DNA of 64,000 bases from Marthasterias glacialis (taxonomy: Eukaryota > Echinodermata > Asteroidea > Forcipulatida > Asteriidae): NCBI GenBank assembly GCA_911728455.2, contig OU452228.1, positions 24,104,450 through 24,168,449 of the forward strand. The letters are read 5' to 3'. The notes under the pieces are model-generated. The model saw only the letters and a list, made by a program, of their open reading frames with translations, was not told the origin of the DNA and did no database searches. Below, one piece after another: positions 33,414 to 45,653 of the stretch; the first letter of the stretch is position 1; the number at the start of each line of letters is the position of its first letter. A program made the translations under genes and the position numbers.

Positions 33414-36033
33414 GTACCATGGGTCTTGATTTTTGCTAGACCCACTGATGTCTCATGGCCTGTTGATCTTGAAGAAATTTGCCCCTCCCCCCCAAAAAAA
33501 AAAAATAATAATAATAACTGAGCACTCTCCGGGCAGATTAAACAAATATTTAGGAAATGCACAGAAATGTTTATGGGCTTCTGAAAATTCTTGACATTTC
33601 AAAACATGAGCACCTTGCCACCTTCTTCAAAATATTTATTCGCAGATTGAAATGAAGGGGGGGGGGGGGGTATTTGATAAGTCGTGCAAACTGAGATGTT
33701 ATTGATTTTGTTTTGCAGGCAAGTGGTAAGTTGTCATAGCGTTGCTCAGTGTATATGCAACAAATTTGATTTATTGTTTTAATTTGGCTGGGAGCATTCT
33801 TTCTAGAATTGACAATACAGGTGCTGGGTTCCCACTGATAATCGCAACTACTCCCGCTCCAAGTGCTAACCACGCTGCCCGTTAAAGGAATCATTTGTCA
33901 CTGGTAACCATGGTTACGGCCTATTTACATGTCGTTGAAGTGATAATATAAGCATTTGATCGGTAATGATCGTAACTACATTTGTATAATGTTTGTCGAA
34001 TGTTCTTTCATGATGCTAGTTACAATTGCCAGGAGAAATTCTTTGTCCCGGAATAATGCCATGTGCAAAAAAATATTTTAAAAATTGTTGCTTCAGTTTG
34101 ATTTATCATACTCTTGAACTGGCACAACATTGCTGACAAAACATGTATGTTAGTCTAATAGTGACAATAATAAAACTTATGAACGATGTGCCCCCTGAAA
34201 TCGCGGCAAAAACAAACCATTAACTTTCTGCCTGCCGTTGTGAGCACGCCTCGCATTTTGCATAAGCTTGGAGCAGGAGTGACGTCACTGGTCAGTTCAC
34301 CTTTGAATTACGTGACCTTGGACTCCAATCAAATTTATTCAAAACAAGAACTATGCACAAATCGCAAGGAAGATGTTAATAAAGGGCAGTTTATGTCTAA
34401 CAGAAGGCATGTGGTCGATATGGCACACATATTCACCCTAAGGTGACTCAAGTCACCTACAGGAAAACAGTAGAAAGCAATTTTACCAAAACTTATCACA
34501 AGGAGTGGCAATGAAGTACAGTGAAATCAAGTGAGAAAAACAAGGAAGCAACTATTGCTAGTAAAATTGCTATCTTTGTGAAAAAATGTTTACTGTGAAT
34601 CTGATACAAGTAAATATCTTTCGATTCTGTTGAGTATCGAATTATACTTACACATAAGGCAAATGAGGTAAATCTTCTCTTAGTTCTTGATTCTGGTACA
34701 GTAAAAATTTTGAGCTACAAGCCCGATGTACTCTTGTGGAATTTCTCCCCAATTCGGAGCCCTGCCAGGTGTGAATCTCTTTTGGGAGGAGTGTTGGCTC
34801 TCCAAAAAGCCTTTGTGGTCTTGACGTTTCAAATAGGATACTCTGCTGGTCTTGAGTGAGAACATACTGTAGACACCAAATTCGGTTTGAGTTGAGTTTT
34901 GAAGGTACTTATGGAACTAGTTGTTTGAATGTGCAGAGGAAGTGAATTCCAAGGAATGTGATTTTTCAGGAGTTCTCTTGAGTTCAGGATTGTTTTCACA
35001 ATCTCATTGAGCCTTCAAATTGTCTTGAAAGGAACAGTCACCAAAGGGAGAAAGAAATAGTTGCCATATTGCCTTTTTTGTTAAAAAGCGTGATATAGAA
35101 GAAAAATCTGTAAATGTTTAATTCTTGTCACGTCCTCATGCTCTGTTTCGAGAAGGGTCAAATTGCATGCGATGCTCATTGGTTATGTCTACGCCAGTGT
35201 ACGCGAGCGTACTAATATAGATTTTACATTGAATACTGGTATGTATTGATTGCGTTACATTCAGCGCCCTCGTAAGTTGGCTATGAGCATTGAATGCGCA
35301 TTCACTGCTCCAGCTACGTCTTTATCAGTCAAGAAAAAAGAAATAGCATTTGAAGACCTCCATGTCACCATATTCACTGGTAGGTTGTGTGGTATATTTA
35401 TTAAAAACTAGGAAGAAAGAAACAGCATTACTTTTATTTTTTTATTTTCTAAGTATCTCTTCAAAGTTTTTCTGACCACTTATTAAAAGACGCTCACTGT
35501 CGTCAAGATGCAGACTTTGCCATCTTAGTGACTCCCATCCCCCAGATGTGAGAGGATTCTAAAGCTAACATTGGGTCTATGGCGTCATCCGTTACCATGA
35601 CATCCAACGGTTGTCATTAGCCAAATCGTGTCACAGTGATATTAGAAGAGGTTGGGGTAGTGGTTGGTGGGGGTGAGGGGGGGGGGGGGGGGTTCAGCCA
35701 AGGTATATGAAGTGTGCCCTACAATATAACTCATGTTTACAGAGCTTTGCAAATATTTCAAATCCTGTGTGAAGAATTTTCTTGGGTAGGGGGAGCGTGT
35801 TGATGTTTGCCGGGTAGTCCATAATGAGTGACTGGTGGCTTTTTCCAATCGATGATTATGCACCATGATTATGCAAGGTTTTTGTAAGATTTTTGGTCAT
35901 GTCCAAGATCTGTTTGCACACAATCAAATTAGTTTCTCAATTTTCTAAATTGAGATAATTAATGCAGATGTGAGTTTCAGTTTGGGACAGGGAGGGGCGG
36001 AAAAGAAAACTTGATTCAGATTTGAATGGAGAA
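33414..36033. other. mostly unassigned non-coding DNA
   Basis: No gene. There are A/T microsatellites near 33495-33518 and G-runs at 33657-33670 and 35677-35692. A diverged dispersed module is at about 34890-34965 and a repeat shared with 25015-25080 at about 35000-35060. Nothing else was recognised. Confidence 0.45.
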
Positions 36034-36366
36034 GGGCCCGATTTCAATGAGCTATTAAAGTACAAATTTACAAAGTAAAAACTCTTGCTTACCAGAAACT
36101 GATAATTGGCTAAAATGCTACATGATGACTAATAGACCTTTATCATGGTGCAGCCATCTTGTTTTTCTCTCATTCAAATCAATGTAACCAAACCGAGGCT
36201 GGAAGGGCAAATAATCAGGTTCCTTTTTGAACAACGAACATCAGCATCCATTAGTGTTATTGGATGCAGGGCACATGACCAGGATAGGGGCAGCATGATA
36301 AAGGTCTATTGCTTGGGAGTGGTGTCATGCATTATTCTTAATTGGACAGCTTTTTATGACTGGGCC
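36034..36366. mobile_element. MITE family A interrupted by a B element
   Basis: The left part GGGCCCGATTTCAATGAGCT...GGCTAAAATGCTACATGATG ends at the B element (36131-36310). The right part resumes at GCTTGGGAGTGG and ends CAGCTTTTTATGACTGGGCC. The two halves together make one family A copy of about 150 bp. Confidence 0.65.
36131..36310 (+). mobile_element. MITE family B, full length, nested
   Basis: AATAGACCTTTATCATGG and CATGATAAAGGTCTATT bound 180 bp. The interior has GTGCAGCCATCTTG, AACCGAGGCTGGAAGG and GTTATTGGATGCAGGG. It is inserted in the middle of the A element at 36034-36366. Confidence 0.85.
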
Positions 36367-36397
36367 AAAGATTACAAATCATGAAGTGTAGTGGTAT

Positions 36398-36449
36398 AAT
36401 ACGGTTGCAGTTGATAACACTGAACTTTGTTATCAACTGCAACCGTATT
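36398..36449. repeat. perfect hairpin with 22-nt arms and 8-nt loop
   Basis: Positions 36398-36419 are the exact reverse complement of 36428-36449; the loop is CTGAACTT. The arms begin AATACGGTTGCAG and return as CTGCAACCGTATT. No extended lower stem is visible beyond the perfect part. It could be a microRNA-like precursor, a tiny foldback element or a replication-slippage product. Confidence 0.85.
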
Positions 36450-37373
36450 TCTTGTATTGTGCCATGTAGAAACATTGGCCTCCGATCCTCAATTAAGTTG
36501 CCGTTGTTGTGTTTTTTTTTCCCTCATCATTTAAAAGCCTTTTGTTTGTAGAAGTGTGTGCAGATTGGCGGAGGAACCCTGAGGGAAAAATCAGCTTTGG
36601 TTTTGTGTCAGGAGTTAGACACTTGTTAATGGTGTTCTTTTTGATGTGCCTCGCGGTATCTGTCTGCTGTTTATTGTTTGCAATTTCCGGCAAAGAAACG
36701 GAGGGATCCTCACTCAAAAGTACACTGCACTGTAACCTTTAGGACTGGAGATACATTTGAAGAGAGTATGAAGTATGGAAAGCTCATTTTCAAAAATGTG
36801 AAAGACATTTTTTATTATTTGGGGTTAGATTTCAGATTAAAATTCACAAAAAACATAAAATATAATCATTTAGAATTGTCCAGATTGCACAGAACAGCTT
36901 TTTAAAACCAAATATATACTCCAAGTTAAAAAATGTTTTGGGACCTTTTTTTTCAATTCAGCGTGCTTCAGCCAAACTTGCAAAATATGGGTCCAAAATG
37001 CCCCCCCCCCCCTGAGTTTTTAAAAAATCATGGGGACTGAGAAGTAAAAACCCAGTCCTCATGGAGGGTTTTCATTAGTGGAAAAAGAGGAAAGGTACAA
37101 TGATGTAATCTTTTCGTTTGAAAACATAAACTCAGGCATGAGACGGAACCCTGTTACATTTACATGTTGGTTTATCAAATACAATGATTTTGAAGCAATT
37201 TACATTTTTGTGTGTCCATATTTAACATATTGTGTTGACATTAAATGATTCACAGCTGTTTATTGGTTTATTGATTGTTTTTATTCTATGAGAATCGAAT
37301 GTTGTACATACAAACGCCCAGTGAGATTATCATGAATGGTTACAACACTGGGGATCGGGGAAAATGTTGACTA
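36450..37373. other. unassigned non-coding DNA
   Basis: No gene. A piece at about 36934-36982 (CAATTCAGCGTGCTTCAGCC) is shared in reverse with 48482-48530. There is a C-run near 37000-37011. Confidence 0.45.
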
Positions 37374-37565
37374 ATGACCCCTTGCATTAATGTAGCACTC
37401 GGCCTGTCTGCCACGCTCGCCATTTTTGGGAGTCAACACTTAACATGTGTGTAAACGCCATGTTACCTAAAATCAGCACTGCACTGTATAACAAATGGTG
37501 ACATTGGCTTCCAAAATGGCGCAACCAAGATTATTGTGATGATGACATCAGGTGATCTGGGTCAA
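37374..37565 (+). mobile_element. MITE family C, full length
   Basis: It starts ATGACCCCTTGCATTAATG and ends CAGGTGATCTGGGTCAA. The inner arms are CCATTTTTGGGAGTCAACAC and GGCTTCCAAAATGGCGCAAC. It is 192 bp. Confidence 0.8.
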
Positions 37566-37764
37566 GACATGTACATGTAATGAGGTTAGCCCCCAAAACC
37601 AATCTTGCTATTTTTCTTTTTCAACAAGTGTTTTGTGTGTGCATGGGTGGGGAGGGGAGGGAGGCGGGCAAATTAAAATGTAATTTAAAATTTTCCAATG
37701 TGAAAAATATTTTGTTTTGTTATCATATTTGGTAACCATATCATATTACTGGGCTGATACTTTT

Positions 37765-37862
37765 TGTCCTAGTAAAGGGCACCTCAATGTTAACTTTTAA
37801 AGGAACATTTCAAGGGGCACTGAGGCAATGACCAGGGGCACGGAGGCACTTGCCCTCATGCA
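37765..37862 (+). mobile_element. dispersed element E, short copy
   Basis: TAAAGGGCACCTCAATG, GGAACATTTCAAGGGGCAC and CAATGACCAGGGGCACGG match the central part of the E element at 6514 with one repeat monomer. Confidence 0.6.
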
Positions 37863-39203
37863 AAGATTCTATGGAAGTGTTGGTTTGCCCCCAAAAGATT
37901 TTTTGACAATTCATGAAACGTCAAGAGCTTCCCTCATTTACAAAACTCTGACTGCCCTTTATGTGAACATAATGAGTATTTGTGCAAAACAGACTCTGCA
38001 TAATTCCCGTGGCTTAGTTTGACAACGCTATCTGCCACATCTTTACAGATCAGCTTGATTTAACAGGAAGAAGTTTAGTCGAAGAAGGCTTAAAAAAGCC
38101 ATCTGTTATTCATGGGCTTATTATACCATGAAGAAAATTGCCTCAAATTGCCCCCTGGCCTTTTCTCTTTTGAGTTCTCTGGGTTGTTATTTTTTAACTT
38201 ACAGTGTTTTACTTGTGAGCTATCTGCATAATCCAATCCTGAGGAAGTGTACAGAGTTTACCTGGACACTTAACCGCGGCTGGGGTTCAGTTAAGGTCGT
38301 TTAGAAGGGACCGGAGATCCTTTTTGTAATCAAAGTTAAATGGATATTTTTGTAAATATGTACAATAAAAAGCTAATACCTGTATATTTAAGAAGCATTG
38401 AACTGTGTAAATACAGCCATCCTTTACAAACGTTTGAGGGTCAGTTCAATTCACTGTAGTAATAGTATTAATAATAATAATAACAATATATAAAATAAAA
38501 AATATAAAAAATATAAAAATTTGATAAGAAAGTCAAAACAATTGAATAAATAAACAAATAAATAAATAAAATAAATAAATAAATAAAACAAAATCAAAAA
38601 TAAACTAATATTTTTTAAAGCTGGGAGTGAATAGTGGCACTTAACATTCAGAATGATTTGCTGAAAATATTGCACGTCTCAGAAACGCATAAAGCTACCT
38701 GTCTCTCGAGATTCAAATTCATGGCCTAGAAGGTTTTGCGCAAACAATTTTTTTGCCCTCCACCTCAATACGGGGCGAAGAAATTAAAACAAGTAATTCA
38801 TATATTAGTGTGTTTTTATGACCCAAAGCAAGCAAGCAATCACTGATTAAACACAGAGCAAAACATTCAGCATCTATTGGTGACAAGAAAAATGTAAATT
38901 CAAGGGTGCTGCACTGCCCCCCCCTATCTCTAAAATGATGGGTGTCCCTTTAAATCTTGATCAATTCAACCACAAGCAGCCGAAGGGTTATACCAATGCT
39001 TAAAAGCACCCACCTGGAGAGAGAGAAAAAAAATCCTCAGTTTGAAGCCCAGAAGGTCTTTAAAATAGGCCCATTCAAATCCAATTGCCTCTTATGTCTG
39101 TGCTAAATATAGCCGCGAACAATTCAAAGATGCTGGTATGTCCTTACGTTAATGATTAGGTCTCGGTTATGATTCGGGAGCTGTGAGTTAAAGAAACACG
39201 TCC
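37863..39203. other. unassigned non-coding DNA, (AAAT)n tract
   Basis: No gene. It contains an A/T microsatellite at about 38455-38590. Nothing else was recognised. Confidence 0.5.
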
Positions 39204-39355
39204 TGGTCCAATTTCATAGAGCTGCTTAAGCAGAAAATACTGCTTAAAAAGTTTCTGCTAAGCACAAATGAGCAGGATACCAGTCACACAATGGTACAAG
39301 TGAAATGGTATTTTGGCTGGTAACCTTATTCTAGTAATCATAACTAAATTGGACC
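39204..39355. mobile_element. MITE family A, right hairpin arm deleted
   Basis: TGGTCCAATTTCATAGAGCT, GCAGGATACCAGTCACACA and TTTTGGCTGGTAACCTTATT, then AACTAAATTGGACCA. The terminal CTGCTTAAGC arm on the right is missing, but the last bases still mirror the left end. Confidence 0.65.
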
Positions 39356-39720
39356 ATGGCTTATAGCTTGGTTGATTATTAGAGAAGTAGAAACAAAATG
39401 AGATATTGAAATCTCAGTTTACTTGGTGTGAAAGCACGCAGACAACATTGGTAAGTGTCAAAGACCAGTATGCCGCATTTTGCGTGACCCAACAATTACA
39501 TGAAATAAACCATTTTCCTTTTTTTTTTTGGCAATAAAAATGTCAATGCTGTACGAAGTTTGAGCTAGGTCAGGCAGGATCTGGAGAAAGGTCACCCTTA
39601 TTTGCATAAAAAAAACCAAAAAAAAAATAGGGCATCCAAAACTGTACACAGGTTCGTGGGTATTGTCTTGGGCCATGTTTAAATAGCAGCTTAAGCACAA
39701 AAAGTAGTTACGGACAACGA

Positions 39721-39830
39721 GTCCTGGGAAACAAAATTCTAGCGCATTTTCCTCGGGTGGGTTTCGAATCCACGACCCCCGCAATTCTAGAGCAGATGTC
39801 TTACCAACTAGACTACCGAGACTGCCCGGT
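39721..39830 (-). mobile_element. tRNA-derived SINE, type I, reverse head
   Basis: On the minus strand, GGCAGTCTCGGTAGTCTAGT, TAAGACATCTGCTCTAGAAT and GGGGGTCGTGGATTCGAAAC form a tRNA-like head, as at 24826 and 46208. Confidence 0.65.
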
Positions 39831-39836
39831 CTTTCA

Positions 39837-40177
39837 TTAAATACCCAGCTCAACATTGGTGAGAAAGAAAATGTTCACAGATTTTCATATACCTGGTATA
39901 AAGATAATGATGGTAGAAAATTTCCTTGAAACATTTCTGCCTGTAGTGTTATAATTTTTTGATAATAAATGAAACAAGATCCAAAAATTGATTTTCGTCT
40001 CATGAGACCAAAACTCTGCCGAAGCATGGGTACAAAAATGCTGAATGCATTTTTACCGTTTTCTTGCAAATGAAACAACGAAATGTTTCACAGGTTGGTT
40101 TTATTACATATATCTTGATTCGTGCAAAGAATGGAAGCATTTACAGACACTTTGACAATATTGAGCTGGGGTTTTAA
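39837..40177. mobile_element. dispersed element R5, copy 2
   Basis: It begins TTAAATACCCAGCTCAAC and ends TTGAGCTGGGGTTTTAA. The interior matches 2536-2861 over most of its length, with an extra stretch (CGTGCAAAGAATGG...) near the right end. It is 341 bp. Confidence 0.7.
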
Positions 40178-40198
40178 GCAGCTTTTGAAATTGGGTCC

Positions 40199-41344
40199 TA
40201 GTTAACAAGTGCACCTTTAAACTCACCCTTCACCATACGTGTACTCATCAATTTATGGCTCAACTGGAGGCGATACAACACTTCTGAAATTGGAAAATAC
40301 ATCTCTTCTTATCTCTCTGTCTTTGTTCACTTTTTTTTCCTACAAATTTTCCCGCAATCTCGAGAGCGCATCTGATTAAATCAAGGGAGATTTCTCCTTT
40401 TTTTCTTTGGTTTCGTAATTGCGTATTTTTTTCCCCATCATTGGCAATGCATCTTCCTCCAGCTGTCACTCCAGATTTGTTTACGTATGAAATGAAACAC
40501 ACACAAGCACCGTAGATTAATTGCGGATTGATTGTTAATCAATCTCTCTACCAGCCTGGCCAGTTTTCATTTATGGAATCCAACCGAGAGACAACAAACC
40601 CACAGAGAAAATGGTGAAGGGAAAGATCAAAAGGGATAGGTTTATTACCAGAAATGAGACTAAACCCCTCCAAATTTTCCAAAGGCTTACCCCTTTATTT
40701 TCAGGTCCTCGACCTTAAGGAAATTATGGGCAGGCCACTTTAGCCTTTGCTTCATCAAAATTTCAGGGGGCACGGAGGCCCCTAAAAAAAGAAGGTGGAA
40801 AAAAAGAGGGAAAAAAAATGAAATTATTTGATTGAGTGATTTTAGTCGATATTAGGTTTTTTATTTAGGCGTACTCACTATAAATCTTCCCGAACACTTT
40901 GAAACGTAACTTGATTATTTTTCATAGTTTTTTTTCTATTTGAACAAGTAACTCATACTCTGAGAAGGGCATGCCGACCAAGTTGGCTGTGACACATGCA
41001 TTTTTATGAAGGGGCATCTCAGGCAATATCTGCGATGTTTGCCGATCGAGGGCTGTGTTTAAGATTGAGGCCTGTGTTTTGCACGCCTGAATACTGCCCA
41101 GTCAAACCAATCATGGCTCGCAGGCCTTGGACTGTGATTTTGAAAGGAGCACTACAATTTTCCTGTAGTAAAGAACTTTAGGAAAGACATAGCGAAAGCA
41201 TGGGGCATAATGGCAGAGAGTAAATTCACTTGGATTATTTAAGGCATACTGAATTAGATTACTAGATTTTCAATTTTTGGGTGCCTACAGAAAATCAGTA
41301 AGATCATTTTTAAATAACCTGAAAAAGTTTATATAAGTTCAGAG
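40199..41344. other. unassigned non-coding DNA
   Basis: No gene. A fragment with CAGGGGGCACGGAGGCCCCT near 40762-40783 resembles the E element core. Confidence 0.45.
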
Positions 41345-41650
41345 AAGAAGTAAAAACTGTATCTTTATCCCTGATGCAAATTTGATGCACTTTTTAAAAT
41401 CGTTGCGGTGTCGGCTGCTAAAACATAGGGAACTGCCTCTTGCTATCGAGCAAGCTCAGTGGTCTTGTAGTAAGAGCTCTAGAAATGCAAAGGTCATGGG
41501 TTCGAATCCCACCTGAGTAGTGCGCCTGTGGAATTCTCTTTTTTTACAGGACTCCAAGAAAGTACTGAGTATAAAGTGCTTAACATACATTGGTGTATCG
41601 GTGTAACACAAATAGTATTCTCTGTTCCGATGCAAATTTGACATCTCTTA
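41345..41650 (+). mobile_element. tRNA-derived SINE, type I
   Basis: The head at 41448-41520 has AGCAAGCTCAGTGGTCTTG and ATGGGTTCGAATCCCACCTG. The body has GCCTGTGGAATT, a T-run, ACAGGACTCCAAGAAAGTAC and TGAGTATAAAGTGCTTAAC. Sequence before the head (TTATCCCTGATGCAAATTTG) is itself body sequence, as at 46100, suggesting a dimer. Confidence 0.7.
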
Positions 41651-42327
41651 AAAATGCACCAAACCTGCTGATTTCAAAAGATGTCAAAATATTTCAAAGC
41701 CTAGAATGTTTTCGCGGTTAATCAGACGCTATTGCTTGAGCTTTACACATTGTTAAAAATTGTGTACAAAACTGTTGGATTACCATCGCCCAATTTACAG
41801 CACTTTGGATTTCAGTTTTCAAGGTTTAGGGGGACATTTTTGGATACTAGATGGCAGCAGACTGACCAGGTTAATCCATTGTTCTCGGAAGCTTGCGCAT
41901 TCTATGAATTACATAAAGAATGGAAAGTATCTGGTGGCTCTGCCACCTAGGGCCAGAGAGTCCTGCATTGCAGGGACCCCGACTGGGGCTGTTGTTGGCA
42001 GCTGCCGTACATGTGCGCTGATCAAGAATGCACTGTAGATGATTGCTGGGATCAACTGGTAGCAAACTCATGTAAATTCACAGATACCACAATAACAGTG
42101 AATTCTCCTTGCCCATAACCAACACCAACCAGCACAAGTCCAATTATTCACTCAACCATTTTGTTTGTTTTATTCAAGTGTCTATATCTATAAAGCCCTT
42201 TACTTTTATGGCTCTGATTTGACCCTCTTCAACTGTGCAATTAAAACCAATGTGGCTTATTTTCATTCATATACAACAAAGCCACACTTCTTTACTAGGC
42301 TGGAATTTCATCTTTGAGAGGGGCAAG
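41651..42327. other. unassigned non-coding DNA
   Basis: No gene. Short open frames at 41732-42071 lack splice context. Confidence 0.5.
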
Positions 42328-42460
42328 GCCATTTTCATTTTGCAAAGGGCGCTTTCATCGCAAAATCTTTAAAGTCGATGGGAAACTTTTGAAGGGGCAC
42401 CAAGGCCAAGACCAGGGCAATGGAGGCCATGGCCTCTGTGGCCACAGCATAATTTCAGGC
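42328..42460 (+). mobile_element. dispersed element E, diverged copy
   Basis: GCAAAGGGCGCTTTCATCG, then GAAGGGGCACCAAGGCCAAG, ACCAGGGCAATGGAGGC and CATGGCCTCTGTGGCC follow the order of the E element at 6514. Confidence 0.5.
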
Positions 42461-42774
42461 CTGACTTTCATTTTGGGTGTTATGGGGTTTTACTGGAGGA
42501 GTTTTCTTGGTATGTACATGTATGTCTTCTTCTAGAACATGTAATAGGAATTAAGTCAGTCAAAGAAAGAGTCGGTGAACTTCTTGAAAAATATAAGATG
42601 GTTTCATTTCGGCCATTTTTTCAGCATATGGTGTAGTTTTTGAGAAATTAGTAAAACAATTAGTTTTGATCTTGTGATATTTTTGAAAACATTTCAAACA
42701 GTGGTGGGGTTTTCACTATTTTCTTTGATGACTGATTAAGCTTAAACTTCCACAGGTTTTTTATTTCATTGTCA

Positions 42775-42862
42775 TTTTTGTATTTTAATGTTTGTCCATC
42801 CAATTATTGGCGCTTACGCTGTTGGATGTGGCAGAAATAAAATGAAATAAAATAAAATAAAA
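42775..42862 (+). mobile_element. retroelement 3' tail R10, copy 2
   Basis: ATTGGCGCTTACGCTGTTGG, then GGCAGAAATAAAATG and an AAATA repeat tail, match 11935-12042. Confidence 0.5.
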
Positions 42863-43653
42863 TGTATGTGTATATGTATATGTTGTGTCACATGAAGTGC
42901 AGATGCTGGTCTTTGACAAATATTAATGTTGCCCTCGTGCTTGACAAAAAACATACAAAAACAAAAAACATAGGTACATACAATGCACATGTTTATACCG
43001 AGGGACATTAGATAAACATTTCTAAATCGTGATGCACAGACTTTAATTTCCTACAAGTAATTAGTTTTTCCAGTCATTGCAATGCAAATGATTGGCCCTG
43101 CATGAAGTTACACTCGGGCACTTAGATACATGTGAAACAAGACACTACATTATAGCACATCTCTTCATACAGATCTACACAGATCGTCCGGAAGATCTGC
43201 CGGTTGTGGTCCGTACATGGACAGAGGTTGGAGCTGCGAATGTCATTAGGTATTCAGTGCGCTGATCGAGGCAGTCAGGCCAGATAGAATCAATGTCTGT
43301 ACAGTCAGGGAGGTGGGGGGGGGGGGAGGCCGTGTACCCAACAGCTGCTGCCATCATGGTTATCATTCCATGCAAAGACATGTGACCAAAGAGAGGGTCG
43401 GTCGAGGGAAATAGTCTGGCACTCAACATGGGTTGATCATTAGCACTGTAATTATATTGAGTGTTTATGAAACTAGACACATACAACAAAATATTGGCTG
43501 TTTTGTGTCCCAGGTTTTTATTAATATCGTGCATGAACTGTCAGCGGAGGAATGGTACAGTTTTACCTATTTTTCAAAGAAAATTGATTTTCAATTGTGT
43601 GCATTTCATTGAGATCTTTTAAAATCTTACAAAAGAAAGTCAATTCTGTGTTT
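42863..43653. other. unassigned non-coding DNA
   Basis: No gene. A short G-run is near 43317-43326. Confidence 0.5.
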
Positions 43654-43822
43654 GCTCAGGACACAACAACTGCTAAGCATAGCAAAATCTTGCTTAGCAG
43701 AAACAGGTTACTCTACAAAATGTTATATTGTTTTCATTGCTGTGACTGGTGCCCTGCAAATTCTTTTGCTTAGCAAAGGAACTGACTAAGCAGTATTTTA
43801 GAAGCTTTATGAAACCTGGGCC
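43654..43822. mobile_element. MITE family A, left end eroded
   Basis: CAACTGCTAAGCATAGC, CTTGCTTAGCAGAAACAGG, GTGACTGGTGCCCTGC and GAAGCTTTATGAAACCTGGG-CC keep family A order. Confidence 0.65.
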
Positions 43823-44221
43823 ATGCAGAGCACAAGAAGAACATATTTTCCCAAAAGTCTCATCTTTTTCAGAAGCTGATAGTGCAGTGCTCTTACTTTG
43901 TGTGATTCAATATATACATGTACCTTGATCAGATATCCTTTTTTCCCGTCAGTTTTAGAAAAACAAAAACATTCCTCAGGTGCAAAGATTGGATTATATT
44001 ATTCACAAACCATTGCCAATGGGCAAATGAGGCAGTAGTAAATCACAAACCCAGAAGGTAGGACTGCAGTTCACTGTGTGAAAATTCAAGGAAACTTCCA
44101 GAGATGAAAATAATAATAAGAAACTAAAAAATAAAAAATCTATATTTGCTTGACTGCAGTTGAAAATAATAAATTTGAGTGTTTGTTTAAAGACAAATTT
44201 ACATCTTACTTAAAGGTAAAA

Positions 44222-44396
44222 TACAGGATTTGGTAAAGCTGATCGTGCAGTGTTCTTACTTTGCGTGATTCAGTATATACATGTAATGACAACAAATCTA
44301 TGAAAATTTGGGCGCAATCCGTCGTCTGAGTCAGGAGAAACTAGTAAGAAACTGTGCAATTTATTTAGCATGCAAACATATTGTCCTTAATTTTGA
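44222..44396 (+). mobile_element. dispersed element R6, copy 2
   Basis: TACAGGATTTGGTAAAGCTG, GTGCAGTGTTCTTACTTTGC and GGCGCAATCCGTCGTCTGAG match the reverse of 11227-11397. A shorter related piece lies at about 43868-43925. Confidence 0.6.
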
Positions 44397-45410
44397 TTGT
44401 TACAATCAAAATTAAAATCAGGGTCTTCAAACTCCATTTTCTTGACTTTGACAAAATTTCAGGCAGAATTATTTCTATGGAAGATTGGAACTGGTACAAA
44501 CTCCATAATCAGTGAGCTTTTAATGAATTCCAATCCTTTACTCTCCCTTTAAGGGTGCATTCTTATTAGTAAGTTGTTGCATATAATTCTTGTGCAATCT
44601 GTAGATATAATCCTGTGCCCTTATGCCAAGCAACTAGTGGTTGGAACTGCATACATTTAGGGCTGGGCAGCGTGGATGACATTTACTTATAATATGCGAG
44701 TGATCTACACAGCCAGGTCTTGCTCTTGTCGGTGTATATATATATATTTTTTTTTTCTTTTGCCAATTCGTTATTGCAGATTCATAAATGCAAATTCACT
44801 TATCAAGAATGTCCTTGCAGCTCTAAGCGTGCATTTATTTCTTGTTAGCATTGCCTCAATTGCATTCCGGGGCATGATTAAACCACAAAATCTGCCATCC
44901 ACGTCTGTTATGTTCCGTCTTCAGTGCAGCCAAACAAGCCAGTTAAACCCCCCCTTCCCCCAATCCCCCCAACCCCCGTGGGAGCCTTCCCTTCTCAGGC
45001 AAACTGCGGTATAAATCATTTACATTTTTATTTGTTGAGTAAAATTTGCATTGCTGACGAGAGACCTGCCATAATGGCATGCCCCGTCGCACTCTGAAAC
45101 CCAAGGATTTTTCAGTCAACGTCTTCGGAGATAACGATGCATCCTTAATACTTCATTAGGAGGCTCCTTAATTAATTTAAGGGTAAATAAAATGAATGCC
45201 CATTATTGAGTGAATGGAAAGGGGCAGTGCAATGGGTTTTTAAGCAAGTAATGTAATTGTTGGTCGGAGGTCTTAAACCAGCGTTGGCGTGTACCATAAA
45301 AAGATGACATGCTAAGAGGAAGACTAAGGATTTTACTTTGGATGTTGTTGGTTAAGAACATCTTGGAATACTCATGAATATAAACAGACAGTTTGTGAAC
45401 AGGGACTTAG
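44397..45410. other. unassigned non-coding DNA, possibly conserved element
   Basis: No gene. It contains a TA microsatellite at about 44738-44748 and C-runs near 44950-44975. The stretch 45040-45200 is unusually free of repeats and has homeodomain-like ATTAATTTAA motifs; see the finding. Confidence 0.4.
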
Positions 45411-45489
45411 GTTGGTAACCTTGTGGTAAGCAAAATTGTTTTGTGCTTAGTTACTATTTGTGCCTTAGCACCGGCATGAAATTGAGCCC
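45411..45489 (+). mobile_element. MITE family A, right half
   Basis: GTTGGTAACCTTGTGGTAAG, TGTGCTTAGTTACTATTTGT and GCATGAAATTGAGCCC are right-half A blocks. Confidence 0.6.
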
Positions 45490-45653
45490 AGATATGGATG
45501 AGGAGGCTGAAAAAAGGTGCAAAAATGATTTTCATTAAAAACCCTATCACTCAGAGACCCTCTTGAGAAGCTCCACTCTGTGGTAACTCAACACCAAAAT
45601 GTTTGGACTTGGATAAGATTGGCATGTCTCACCCTGTGATTATAAGCAATAGC

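Larger units (their letters stand above)
39669..40198. mobile_element. composite: A element split by a SINE and an R5 element
   Basis: The left piece 39669-39712 (GGGCCATGTTTAAATAGCAG-CTTAAGCACAAAA) and right piece 40176-40198 (AAGCAGCTTTTGAAATTGGG) have A-family termini in inverted orientation. Between them lie a reverse type I SINE and an R5 copy. The simplest reading is nested insertion, although chance adjacency of fragments is possible. Confidence 0.45.
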
